Assembly: GCF_029227915.1 (NCBI RefSeq)
Contig: NC_079875.1
Coordinates: 8,243,001 to 8,307,000 of the forward strand
DNA: 64,000 bases
DNA from: Hydractinia symbiolongicarpus
Lineage: Eukaryota > Cnidaria > Hydrozoa > Anthoathecata > Hydractiniidae
Direction of reading: 5' to 3'
Positions 50,461 through 62,872 of the stretch are shown here, piece by piece. A program made the position numbers and the translations under genes. A model generated the notes under the pieces. It was not told where the DNA came from and made no database searches. It was given only the letters and a program-made list of their open reading frames with translations. Positions within the stretch are counted from its first letter, which is position 1. Each line of letters starts with the position of its first letter.

Positions 50461-50466
50461 AATAAA
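50461..50466 (+). promoter_or_regulatory. Candidate poly(A) signal of gene B
   Basis: AATAAA begins two bases after the stop codon of gene B. The aligned bases in gene A (about 29,258-29,266) read AATATATAG, so A has at most the weak variant AATATA. Confidence 0.45.
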
Positions 50467-51129
50467 GCATATTGGGAGAGCTTGAACAGTGTGACAATCA
50501 TATTTGTGTGTGTATGAGAAACCAAAAGGTACAATTGCAAAAAAAACTTCGCTCGTACTGCGATGCTTCAAGCACTTTTGAGTCATACTAATTTATTATG
50601 TTAATATGTAAAAAATTATTGCAAAGTTGAGATTACAATATGGCAAATATATTTCCAGTTCTGATACATTTGTCTGGGTATTTTCTTAGCCTAAGACTCC
50701 ACGTGCCCAGGAAGGTGGCGAAAAAAGAAACATATCAGAACGTGAAAAATATATGTCATACTGTACGACTCTGCAGTGCGATAACTAGTTTTAACCGTAA
50801 ATTTTGAATTTTATAGATAATTGACGAAATTGTTAACGATATTTATTAGAATTTATTTGCCAAAGCTTCACCTTGTACATAGATAAAATAATATTAAAAA
50901 ATGCACTTAAATAGTATGTGTATCTCTTACCTTCATAGAACATCACCATTATCTTTCTTAGTAATATACAATATTTTGACAAAACAAAATCAATCATCAG
51001 TTCTTCAATGATGATATAGTAGGATTCAATACTCAATATTATTAGGAATATAAAGATTGTTCGTGCATCAAATTTGATGGACAGTAGATTCAGTCTGCCA
51101 TGAAAGTTCCTCCAGTTGCATTAAAGCAA

Positions 51130-53630
51130 GCAAAGAATTTAGATAGGAAACGAAAAGTCTGCTCTTTGAATTTACATGCATGATTACGAAAAATTTCCTT
51201 TGTGTATGAGAAGTTTTACTTTTCTGAATTAAAAGACATATTCAAATTGATAGTAACAAGTAACGCGTTTCTTTTCGTTCACATTGTTTCCAATGTCTAC
51301 CGATTTACTGCCATTTAAGTGTATCTTTGTTAACCGTAAATCAAAAGGCGACTTTAGGCTTTAAGCTAGTGTTACAGTGATGGCTAATTAGGTGCAATTG
51401 TGGTGTGGTATTAGGAATTTTTGACATATTTTAAGGACGTTTTATTACATTTCCCCTATTATTGCAGTGGAGCAAATGAGAAAAAACAAAAATATGCAAC
51501 AGTTACATTAGTAAGTAAGTAATGTCATCAATTTTGCCAATGATACCATTACATTTATAGAAATGAAATTTTAAATAAAAATTTTTAATAAAAAAGTCTG
51601 AACGGTTTCACTCAAGAAAAAGGTTTCCATGGCAGGGCATATTTTCTAAAAAATAAATCACGGAAAGTTTAAGGATAAATAAAAGTTCAGAAAGGTAACA
51701 AATTCTAAAAAAGTCTATTCGCAAATATCAACACATTAAAAATTATGAGAAGAGAGTTGAACAGGGAAGGTGTGATTTATCCAACCCACCCCACTTCTAA
51801 ACCCATTAAGATAATGGTTAATGCAAAATCACATTAAATGTATTGTCAACTGTGAAAAAACAATATGTTAAGGTTTTGTCGTGGTAAGAATACAAAAACA
51901 ACCAATAAGAATGAAATTTTTGAGATCCTGTGTAAAGACTGAGATGGTACGAAACGAAGTGAAGATTTAAAAAGATATTCTAGTAGTAAGAAATGGAGAT
52001 TTAAATACCACCAAGCTAAGGCAAATTGTGATTGGTTCAACTGGAATGCAACGAAGAATAGTGATAGGGATCTTAAGCTAAAACCAGAGGAGAAAGGAAA
52101 CAATCCAACACATCACATCAATTTAACAGCTTGTTCCTGATTGGTTAAATCATATGAATGTCGATCATTTGAATTCATATAAATTTATAATTACTACATC
52201 AACTCTTCAAAACATTGAGACAAAGGAACATATTTAGAAAAATGGCAGAAAGCGTCCTTATTATTATTGTTATTATTATGAATATTTTAGAAGGATGTAC
52301 AAATCAGTGAAAAACTGCTATCAATCTGTGCCCTTCAATCTTTAATCTCGCAAATTCTCCGCAAATACAATCGTGTTAAAGATTTTTTTTAAATAAATGC
52401 TTAATCTCAAGGATCATACCCACAAGCAATGATTACCTATTCTTATTAGATTCACGCACAAAGTTCACTGGTCAATGTTAAGAACGGACTTAAGACTTAC
52501 GATCTTAGTTTAGATCCAAAATATCTTTAAGCTATAATAACACTTCCTTTCCGGGCCATTGTGTTAATTTTTTCATAATGCGGACATCGCAGAAACTGCA
52601 GCTAGCCTATCTTCTTCACCCAAACATCTGCATCAGTAGGACATTCACAGAATCAGTAGGACATTCGCAGTGTTTCATAGCATTTTTCAGGCAATGCTCT
52701 TTTCCCATTTCGAGAAATAGTCAAAAACTGCAATTTTCCACAAAATTATGCACACACTTGTAGCACCCTGTGGACGTACTACTTTTTCAGATGCGTAGGT
52801 TAGGTCAGCAGCGTTTCCAATACGCTAGTCGGTTGCGCCTGCCATGCGAAATTGGCCCTTGGTAAAACCACTTCATTGGGAAGGCGAACACTTATGGAAA
52901 TAAAACTTTAATGACGTCCTTATGTATTTTCTTTCTGAAACATTTGGTAAGAAATTACATTTTTGCTTTTCCCGTAAAGTTGAAACGCAGAATAAAATGA
53001 TGCATATGTACTTTTGACGAAGGATTAAGGAAGTATAAAGGTTTTTAATGACGTAGTCCACCGCCAATTTGGAAACGTATGAGTTCGCCCCGCTCTCCGA
53101 AAGTGCACCAATGTTTTGTTCCAAGTGGCTCGTGGTTTTCCATTCTTGAGTTAAACTCCATGTCCATATTCCACATCAATGCATTTAATGCACAAATTAC
53201 AAATTTTCAGCTCCTTCGAATGATTCGAAACGAATAATAACATGTACTTTGTTGTTACAGACGAAGATCACAGAAAAATATCTAATAACGTTGCCTAGTA
53301 AACTCTAGTGATGAAGAAATGGTACAAATCTGGAATAAGCAACCCTCAAGGCGCCGCCGTAAAACTTTTTAACACTTCTTTCAACTGGTGCTTAATCGTG
53401 TATTCTGTGATTTAAAGCACAAAAAAGAGTTGAAGTATTCCACAAACAAGAAAATATCAAATAATTCTTAATTCTCTTTTGAGGCATTTTTAATGAACTT
53501 TTAAAAAGTTTTGATACAGAAAATGTTAACACGTTTGTAAGTATAATTTATTTTTGGTTTTCCTTGAGGTTTTTGTCATGCATAATTTCAACAAATTAGC
53601 TTGCAGTCGAAGTCAAACACGGAAAAGCCA
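51130..53630. other. Intergenic, nothing supported
   Basis: AT-rich sequence between the duplicated block and the Harbinger element. ORFs at 51,846 and 52,873 on the minus strand lack protein-like features. Confidence 0.4.
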
Positions 53631-53639
53631 TCACTTGCT

Positions 53640-54310
53640 GAAGAAGAAGACTAGTAGTGCAAAAGAAAGTGATGGGAAAAAAATGTCGCCAGTGGGTGCA
53701 AGACGAAACTATTCAATTGATCGATCTGTGGGGCAACCCGGAGTGTCCCTTTAATACATCGTGCTCAGATTATCTTGACAAAAACAGAAGGATTATTGTA
53801 ATCAGAAGAATACTAGTTACGTTGGCAGAATCTGAAATTATTGTAACCACAGACGACGTAGCAGCTAAAATCCACAGGCTGAGGGTGTATTATTGTGCAA
53901 GAAGAAGTACAACAGAAGCGTCGAGTGGATCAAAAAGAGACGACGTTATAAAAATTAAATGGTTTTTTTACGAAAATCTTTTTTTCTAAGCGATAGTTAT
54001 GTATCCAGAGGAACTTTATCTAATCCTCTGAACAAAAACAATGTTCTTTCAAACAAGAATCAGACTTTCAGTTGCTCACAAAATCCTAAAATGTCAAAAA
54101 GACCGGAGAAAAGAGATGAGAATGACTCACGAGAGGATGCAAGCTATATTTTCATGGAAACCCCTAGCTATCTGTGTTTTGGAGGACATACATGATTCTA
54201 AGCGTCAGAAGAGCACTAAAGTAAAAACATCCGAAGATTCATTCTTCAAAATGCTTGCAAAACAAATAAAGGAAATGCAGGTCAAGGAAAAAAATTACTA
54301 AATTCAACGT
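53640..54310 (+). pseudogene. PIF/Harbinger MADF/Myb-like ORF, frameshifted
   Basis: The frame 53657-53989 reads WVQDETIQLIDLW, then CPFNT, then DDVAAKIHRLRVYYCARR. This matches a MADF/Myb-SANT-like domain: a Trp, a Leu-Ile helix, then VxxKI-xxLR-xxY. A shift near 53,960 moves to another frame, which ends with SFFKMLAKQIKEM (about 54,235-54,280), like the BESS-type tail of these proteins. In PIF/Harbinger elements this protein helps the transposase reach the nucleus and bind DNA. The DDE ORF converges on it from the right. Confidence 0.7.
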
Positions 54311-54429
54311 CTGGTCTAACAGATACGATTTCCGCCAGGATTTAGCATTCAGCAACGTTCTTATCCACCAGACACCCCACACTCCCCTTAGCTAAGCTAC
54401 GCCATCTTCCAGATATTATCGCGCCACTT

Positions 54430-55215
54430 TTATCTTCTTGATACGCAAAGCCATTGGGGGTTTAAGAGTCTTTTGATTTCATTCGAAACACATTGTAGAA
54501 TGCTAGGCTTACCATAACAGTAACTCCTGCTTTCTCTGGAGAGCGAGGCTCTCGTTACAAATAAGCAAAATCTGTTCACTACACAAATTCCAAAACTGTT
54601 TTCAATTATCCTTCTCAAATGAGACAAACAGCAATTGAATATAGGTTTTTCTTCAGTGGCTGATTTATGTGAATACGGCTTCATTGAATAGATGCTCAAC
54701 GGAATTACATCACCAGCAACCAATACTGGTGGCAACAACCACGGAATCAAAAGGTTGTGCTTGTATATCATCCCATTAGAGATCACGATCTTGTGGCAGT
54801 TGCATTGGTGGCGGCAGATTCAATCTATTCATCAATGCTTTGTAAACTCCAGCGTCACTAATTCTACCCTTATAGCTAACCTCCGCAACTAAAAATTTAG
54901 AATCGTAGTCAATGAAACGTAGCAAAACAACATTGTGAAATTCTTTGTAGTTACAATACTGCGGTCCACCCTAGTTTGAACAAATTATGCCGAAAAGTTT
55001 ACCATCAGCCGCTGCAAAAGCATCTGGAAAAATCCCAAACGGTCATTCGTCACATCAAGTTGTTCTTTTTGCGTTTCACGAATTCTTATGTAATTAGGTA
55101 CAAGGACTTCGTAAATAGCCTTGCATACTGGCTAAATAAACGCCGCTTTTGTCATCTTGTGCATGCGGTGGTGATACATGAGGTTTTACACGTTTCCCGA
55201 ATTGCATGTTTTTGA
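54430..55215 (-). pseudogene. PIF/Harbinger DDE transposase, degenerate
   Basis: Reading on the minus strand: AAADGKLFGI (about 55,000) corresponds to the first catalytic Asp region (usually A-I-DGKH); CNYKEFHNVVLLRFIDYDSKF and GRISDAGVYK (about 54,850) correspond to the second; AGDVIPLSIYSMKPY and LRRIIENSFGI (about 54,595-54,730) correspond to the RRxxENxFG end. A stop after IICSN, another after DRDL and a frame shift show that it is dead. Motif order and spacing fit the Harbinger family. No terminal inverted repeats were identified. Confidence 0.75.
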
Positions 55216-57120
55216 AAGCTTGCTGTATGATTCTTAAGATTTAACATTTTATCAAGTTTCAGGTGAAGATTTCAAAAATGACATTCATTTTGTTTGAAAA
55301 TTTTAAATAATAGGTAACAGAAAAGGTTATTCTTGGTAACAACCATCTTTCAAGCTCGACAACTGAACATTTTCTAAAAAGCTACATTGCCTGGTCTTTG
55401 TTTTATGTCTTCAGAATGCTTTACAGCATGAGCTCTGCCTATTTATTAATTCACATTATATACAATATCTTTTATAAGCATTTTAAAGTCTAAAAGGAGT
55501 TTATCTAGACGAAGTTTCTCCTTTAAAATATGTGTTTCTTCTCAATTTTCTGGAACAGTAATCACATCATTTTAAAAGAATAGTGACTGAAAGTTATTTT
55601 TCTGCTTTTGTAATTCTTAGTTAGATCATAAAATGGTTAGATGTATGGTATGGATTGGTATCGTATTGACTCCTGTAATTTCTATTTTGTTGATAGTAGT
55701 AGGTAATACTCTTTATAACCCAATTCTCAACTTGAGCATATATATGTATATCTTCTAAGTTAACCTTAATTTCCCAGTTCCAACAGACCGGAAAATTCAA
55801 AATATTGTTAACGTTATTTTGTGTCGAAGAAAAAATTATCCAACGAATTTATATATCAATATGTTTTTCACTTGTATCTTCTTTTAAAAATTTGGATAGC
55901 ATAAAATGAAATGTTAGACATTTTCTCAAAACCACCATCGTAAAGTCTCTGAAACGGGAAATGTCATAAGTTCTGATCTAATGATAATACGAGCATGAAA
56001 ATCTAAAGTGTTTTTATTAATATTTCGTCTAAGATTCTAGTTGAATATAGAAACTATATTGGATTCTTCAGAAGTTTAGCAATACGAATGGTATTGCTAT
56101 AAATTTAAATAGCACAAACCGGAAGATATGCTTTACTACTAACAGAAAATAAAAATGGGATGGCATTGCCCAAAACATTCTCAAATGCGCTTTGCATAGG
56201 TAATAGTTGTTTCTCTGGCTTTAAAATTGCAAATGACTTCACACACAACTAATAATATTTATTGCTAATTCATTCATCAGAACTCTGTGTTAATGTGTTG
56301 GAAAAAGGCAAGAAGAAACGTATTTTGTTTGATACACTTTGAAGATGTTGACGCTGATTATCTGCCTAAATGTGATATTCGGCTTGACTGTTGCGATAAT
56401 TGTGATGTTGGATCGTGCGTTGGGTCGTGCGATTGGTCGTGCGGTGGATGTGATGTTGGCTTTTGCGATTTTGATGACTAAAACAGAAATAATAACTTTT
56501 AAAAGTTGGAGAGCAGGTGCGCGAACAATTATACGTAACTAATACTTGCCAAAGATTAAATGGTACTATCGAAAACGGATTTAGCTACGTACTGGTGAAA
56601 TACACCAGCAAAAATTTGTCTCAACGTTAAGGTATCTTACGCCCGAAGTCTGAACAAAGCAGGGTAACACCTGTGCGCACACCCTCGGCGTGTAAATCTG
56701 GCTTTCGGAGTCCCCATTTTCTGTGCCTGGCTTCGATGGTCTTGTTTCTGTTAGAAAATATAGGTCGCCGCTCTTTCGTCCAGCCAAATATTTAATTTTC
56801 GTGTTGGTGCCGGCTTCACTTTTTACACCAGTTCTGCTATATGGGAGACTTTTTTCACGTTAATATGGATATCTTTAGATAGCTCAAGTTATCCATAGAC
56901 AGCTTGATAAATGTGGTATGTTTTCTCATTAACTTTTTCTTTCTAAAATTTTACTTCGCAAGACATAATTTCCTATGTAATTAATTTCATGCTAAATATA
57001 TTTATTCCAGCCCTAAATTTTATAACTTTGATTTTTTTGAAAAAATTCACAAACTCAACCTACGTCGCACGACGAGCAATGTTTTTTCTAAATATATATA
57101 TTCACGGCCAAAAAAATAGT
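55216..57120. other. Intergenic, nothing supported
   Basis: No recognisable gene. Around 56,400-56,460 a short GATTGGTCGTGCG-type internal repetition creates a Cys/Gly/Asp-rich ORF that is best read as simple repeat. Confidence 0.4.
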
Positions 57121-57295
57121 TTCAATCTCTTTAATAATAGCCGTATTTCGTCTGTCTCTGCGCGGATCCCCCGCAGATTTAGAAAGACGTGCTGCAAAAA
57201 CACGAATATCAAATGCGATATATTTCTATTTACTTTGTAGCGACGGGTAAATTTAAAGGACGGGCGACCCCGTGGACTTTTCCAAGGGTTAACGA
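57121..57295 (-). repeat. Hairpin repeat family copy, minus orientation
   Basis: AATAATAGCCGTATTTCGTCTGTCTCTGCGCGG at the left, AATATCAAATGCGATATATTTC in the middle and GGACGGGCGACCCCGTGG-ACTTTTCCAAGGGTTAACGACTAG at the right form the reverse complement of an array unit at 783-1565. Confidence 0.75.
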
Positions 57296-57889
57296 CTAGT
57301 TTGTATAATAATAGTCGTATTCTGTGTGTTCAAAATGGTTGCGCGCAGATTTTTTTCGGAAAAACAGCGCAAACCCGATTTTGGCGAACCTTTTGGGAGT
57401 ACGCAACCTAATTTCGGAATCGCAAACGAAACCAAAACATGCTACAAAGGCTGTTTTAGTTCGGAAGTGATGGTGTAAGCTTTTTAGGACTTTTTTAATC
57501 TTTTTTTCCTTACAATATTTTGCATCTATAGGAATATTTATTCTCTTTGTGTTTTCACATGTTATGATGAATACTTCATAACTTTTTCTAGCTATGTATA
57601 AATCTTACACAAACCAATTTTAGGGTTTTGACGATCAAACCTAGCTATATCTAGCATTACTTATTCCTATTCTTTCTTCTTCCTAAGTTTTTATTTAATT
57701 TCGTACATTTCTATTTATTTGTATATGGGTTTGTGGCTATCGACCTAGCTTTTGCTACCTCTGACACTAGACAGTGAAAATTCTCAACAATTCTCATTCT
57801 AACTGCAGTTAGGTAGTTACACCTTTTTTACACTTTTTTACACTGTTTTAAAAACCTATTCTAAAATTTAAAATTGTGCCATGATTTTT

Positions 57890-58150
57890 TTAGGTGGGCA
57901 GGGGTAACGACAGGTTTTTTTTATTTTAACGAAGTTGCGATAAAGTTTTTTTGAAAAAGGTATTACGCCTACACGCATGTGCGACATGGTTTAGCTGTAC
58001 TGAGTACTCGGCCTGTTGTCACAATGAATTGAGAAAATAAAATAAAATTTTCACTGATTGTTTTTGCAATGACGAGATAACAACGGCTAAAGTTGCAACC
58101 TCGTCCCCAGGGATTCTTTCCTTTTTGACATCCGAGGCCGGCGGCGAAGA
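57890..58150. repeat. Second dispersed repeat family
   Basis: TATTACGC followed by an ACATGGTTTAGCTGTACTGAG stretch, then TGATTGTTTTTGCAATGACG, then GCAACCTCGTCCCCAGGG. The first parts match 19,980-20,130 in gene A. The last (as GGGACGAGGTTG) also occurs near 24,990. It is probably one interspersed element of a few hundred bp. Confidence 0.5.
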
Positions 58151-59228
58151 AACCCCTAGTGCAGTTTGGTGATTTCTGTAATGCCATAGATTTACATCTG
58201 ACATAGATTATTTATTCACGCGTCATAATTTATACAATGATTTACTCTTAAGATGGCGGAATTTGTTACAAAAACATGGAAACATGAGAGGATTCTTGAC
58301 TAACAGAAATAGTGAGCCAAACAGTAAATACTTTTATAAAAGATGCTATTTTGTAGATTTTCATTACTCACATTTAAAATGAAAATAAAGAATTTTTTAT
58401 TTAAAGATTTGTAAATACAATACGATTAACAATTGGCAATTTTCTAGGTGAGAAAAGACATGTAGCTAGCTAGATTTTTTGCTAACATGTACATAGCCAG
58501 GTGTAATAAGCCATTACTAAATAAAAATACATTTTATTTTTTCCTTATTTTTTACTTTAAAAACCAAGTGCTTTTCTAAAAGTGTTCTGAGTGTGCTGTG
58601 TCTGTCTTTCTGTGATAGGAGAAGTCATTTAAATTTTCTACCTTTTTTCTTAAATGCGCCGATAAAACATCTCCCCAAAATTGTAAACATCGACAAACTC
58701 AGAGCTCGACTAAAAAAAAATTTGGAGACCCAACGATCTTTTCTAAATATTTACATTTGGGTTCTGTTTTTACTACGCTGTTCGGGTTTTGTTGCGGTCT
58801 CTCTTTCTGGATGCTTTTCCCAGTCTGGCCGATTTTTCCGAGCGCCACTGCACCGACTTAGCATTTATCCGTATTTGATATTCAGGTTAAAACCTGAAAG
58901 CATTATCTGATTCCGTATAATTTGGTCACTCGGCAAAAAGGAATTCTCGCCGACTGAGAAGTACTCTTTGCCGATTTTTTGATGGAGCTGCAAAACATAC
59001 AGGTAATAGGTAGCTAAATATCTGGCTAGATAGTTACAAAAAGATTAATAAGGCAGAAAATTTTGGGCTATGATTAGCCAATTTAATCAGAAATAACGTT
59101 TTAGGGGCGATTGGATTTTTAAAACAAGCGAAATTTTTATGCACAGTGCTGGTGTTAGGCGGCTTAAAAAAGGCCGGGTTGAATAAATAATGTTAAAGAA
59201 ATAACCAATCCACGTTAAAATAAGTCTT
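58151..59228. other. Region downstream of the potassium channel
   Basis: No other gene is supported. It contains the 3' side of the minus-strand channel gene; I could not identify a clear poly(A) signal. Confidence 0.4.
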
Positions 59229-60200
59229 TTAACCGTTAGCAACCTCTATAGTAACAGTGTTTTTTCCTTTTTTCTTCTCTTGAGGAGCATATTTTCCTAA
59301 AACATCACTGATACTTGAAATAACCGAAGCAAATGTAGAAAGTCCAACAGAAAACATAAATATTGACGGCAAAAGCAACCAAGGTTGATGCATATATTCA
59401 TCATATTTGTAATAATAATCGCCAAAGCCAATTGTTGTTAAAGAAACGAATGCCAAATAAATTCCGTTTAATAGTGAGTAGTCCTCCAATTCTTTTAAGG
59501 TGGACAGTAAACCACACACAGTTAACGATAACATGCTAAGGCAAGTTTGGAATGCAAAGACTTTTATGGGAAAATGTTTGATACATTTTCTTTTTAACCA
59601 ACCGATCTCAATTACAATTAGAAAAGACCTTGTCAGAGCTATCAATCCACGGGCTGCTGGTATATATGTTCCAGCAGTTAATGCAATCCCAGGTATGGCG
59701 TAAATCATAGTAACTATTTTGCCGGTATCCGACTTGGTGACAACGTTTCCATAACCTGGAAAAATAATGCACGCACAACTAAAACCAACTCAATAAAAAG
59801 AAAAATGAAAAACATTTACTTCAGAAAAAAAATTACCTATGGTGGTGACAACGGTACCTGTATACACAGTCCATCTATTGAATGCCTGAAGGCTTAACTC
59901 GCAATTATAAATTTCTGTATAAATCACATTCTCACAAAATTCACGTTCATATGAAAGTAGGGAATTATTCAAGATGGCATTTTTGTCCGTGATATTGGAA
60001 CAAAGTATTTGTAGTTTCTTTTCAGCTTTAGTTAAGGAAGCCGGAATCACATCGTAACACTGTTCAATATAAAAAAATATAAACGCACCAAGTGCAATAT
60101 AAGCATATACGAAAGAAAGAAATAGTAAGTAACGAAGCAGATATTTTTTTGCTTCTTTGAACAATTCATTTAATTCTTTTTTGTGTTTTGAGAGAGACAT
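59229..60200 (-). CDS. Two-pore-domain potassium (K2P) channel
   Basis: Two exons, 60200-59837 and 59755-59229, are joined in phase across an 81-bp intron (donor GGTAATT, acceptor TTTTTCCAG). They encode 296 residues. The splice rebuilds the first selectivity filter, TTIGYGN (about residues 118-124); the second is TTIGFGD (228-234). Between and around them are TM1 (about 21-45), an outer cap loop with a Cys and an NIT glycosylation site, TM2 (about 135-160, with AIPGIAL), TM3 (about 187-206) and TM4 ending FASVISSISDVL. A four-TM, two-pore layout defines K2P leak channels, which dimerise at the plasma membrane and set resting potential. Both tails are short (about 20 residues each), so little cytoplasmic regulation is built in. 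The ATG at 60200 gives a typical short N-terminus. The subfamily is not assignable by eye. Confidence 0.93.
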
Positions 60201-62756
60201 GTCTTAAAGCTCTTTACAATCTTCTGACATGGAACAAATATTTCTTAATTTTTTTCTTTTTTTCTCTTCTTTTTTTTACTTTTTTCATTTCTTTTGATAT
60301 TTTTAATCAAAACAACGTTTTAAACACAGAAATTTATTATCACAAGCAATGGGTGATAATTCTTTTACGATACAAATAAAAAAAGCCAATCAAATCGTCA
60401 AAAATACAAAAATATATTTAATTACTAAATCAATACTTTCAAAAATAATTTATTTTGGCCTATTGTTCTATTAATTCAATTTTTAAATAATTTTCTTGTT
60501 TTTAATCTAAGCAGTAACAGTGTGAATTATCATACATGAGAAGATAGTACAGTATTTATATTGAAACTTGCCTTTGTATGTATTTATTAGTTTTTTGCTT
60601 TCACAACACTCAGTTTGGGCAAAACAGGCTCATCTTTCAATTAATCTTTCCTTTGTTAGAAATGTTACGTTAATGATACTGAACTTGTTTATAAACAATA
60701 AAAACAATTTTTGATTGCTTTTTTTTATTTAAATGATAATCAATAACCAAAAAAAAAAAAAAAAATGTGGTGGTATTTTAAAAATTAAAAAAAAATAATT
60801 TTTTAACAGATTTAAGAAAAAAAAACGATTTTTAAAAGTTGCATAGCTATATAGCTAGCAAAATTGTAGACAACTTAAAGGCGCGTAATCACACTGTAGG
60901 CAACTTTTTTTAGAGCTGCCTATTTTATTGTAAAAATTGACAGATATACATAAGAAAACATTATCCCGAAAATTTTATTGAAAACTGACAACCAGAACAT
61001 GTTCAAATGTTTCATAGAAATAACAAACTCACCCCAATTTCTCTTCGCTTACAGAACCGCCATTGCATTTCATTGCACGAATCATGCGATAATAAACGCA
61101 CGGCAAAACCGATCACATGGTTGCTGGATTCATGCCATTACAGAAAAAATAATGAAGGAGGGAGAGTATGCGTAGCTGCGTTTCATCGTAATGCTTTTAT
61201 AAATATATCAACAAAGTTCCGAACATGATAAATCAGATAAATCAAGCGAAGTTTCTGTGTTATTCTTTATTATTTAAACGTTTTAACTTACTGAAATCGG
61301 ACTTTTTTGCGACACAGACCACTTCTTGTTGTTGTTTCTGAAGACAGCTTCGCCTCGCTAGCTGTCTTACTTTTTGATTATTTACATTTGTTCAAACAGG
61401 TAGTCATTTCCTTATGGAGACAGTATTAAATCTACACAATTAGAATACCTAAATATTCAGAATTTCTCCTTTCATGCTCTAAATTTAATTATCTCCATAG
61501 TGCTTCAACTATCTTCAACTATCACAATGAGCATTCTCCCCGTTGGGTTTTTCGGCTTATAATATGCATTAATTCCGGTCATGCTAATAAAAAAGAAAGA
61601 GCGTGATCAGCATTAATTATCATAATTAATAACCACGAGGCAATGCTGTGATTTCTTCTTTCTGTTTTGTTTTGTCTGGTCTCCAAAAACAATGGCGAAT
61701 AGAATAGAAGAAAATTAAATCTAAGTGGAGAAAGTGATACGAATGTTTTTAAGCTCGGCCACTTTTTTAAACAGAACCAAAATTTCTTTCCACTTTTTGA
61801 TGCCAAGTTTTACAAAGAAAAACAAGCTAAAGAGAACAGCGTGAACGGAGCCGACCATAATGGCAATTTTATCAAACTCCATCTCCGTGCTCATTTAAAG
61901 ATAAGGCCGTTTGTTTACCTACGGTTTCACACAAACATTTTGCGACGGCCCGCTTATCAGACGAGAATAAGAGATTAACAAGACCGTCAAATATGGCGGT
62001 TGGAAAAAAACCCCAATAAATTCAAGATATTGAAGTACCATTATTTCCATTTCTAGTAGGTTTATATCCTCAAATTTTCAGAAAATACATAACTCCGTCT
62101 GAACATTTTCCCGTAAGATTTTATTTGTCGATACACAAAATTTCTAATAAACGAGCATAAGGCAGCCTTGGGACTAAAAAAATTGTTCGAATTAGCAAAA
62201 TGTTCGAATCAGACTAATAGTTTTTATCTTAAAAAAGTGAAAATATGTATACAAATATGTAAAATCAAAATGCATTAAATATACCAAAAATGTTCCTATA
62301 TTCTCATCTTTTTCTGGTTCTTTTTTGTCTACCTACCACTTCCACCAGCAGACGTTTTTTCGTATTATAACGTTGCTGTGGTTTTACTCTAGATTTGTTA
62401 GTTCTGCAATCAGCGCTAGACCTACCATATTCCACAAATCTTGACTTTAGTTTGGGTTTTTGCCAAAGCAATTTTTTAAAAGCATTAATAAAATCTGCCA
62501 CCACAGAATGCATTAAAGTTCCCTGCAAGCTAGCTACCAACAACAGTACTTGATTTTGTGATTTTTTTTTGTAATACTCAATTTTTAAGAAACACAGCGA
62601 CACTCCTTTTTACTGCACACTATTTTTACAGAATAAGTACTGAAATACAATATAAAACATAAAATTGTCATTCTAGCAACATCTTGCAAGTCATGGGTTT
62701 CTCACAGCCTTGTGCCACATCGTATACACTAGTTTTTGCAAAACGAAAAGTTCAAA
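60201..62756. other. Upstream region of the K2P channel, AT-rich
   Basis: Long T and A runs near 60,240-60,290 and 60,720-60,830. A weak pogo-like pair (TTGTTCGAATTAGC and ATGTTCGAATCAGAC) lies near 62,184-62,215. No gene is supported. Confidence 0.4.
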
Positions 62757-62872
62757 CGGCAGAAAGTCACGCAAAATGGTAGCTTAACTGCGCAAGTATC
62801 GAGACGCACGCAATGTAGCATAAAAAGAACGGGCTAACCCGTGGATTTTTCCACCGACTAACGACTAGTATT
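62757..62872 (-). repeat. Hairpin repeat family copy, minus orientation
   Basis: CACGCAAAATGGTAGCTTAACTGCGCA, then CGCACGCAATG, then AACGGGCTAACCCGTGGATTTTTCCACCGACTAACGACTAG. It matches the reverse complement of the copy at 40,974-41,113. Confidence 0.7.

Noticed and set aside
56287-56481. Cys-rich 64-residue ORF (CDVGSCVGSCDWSCGGCD)
   Set aside because: It arises from a short GGTCGTGCG-type repetition. There is no signal peptide and no conserved counterpart.
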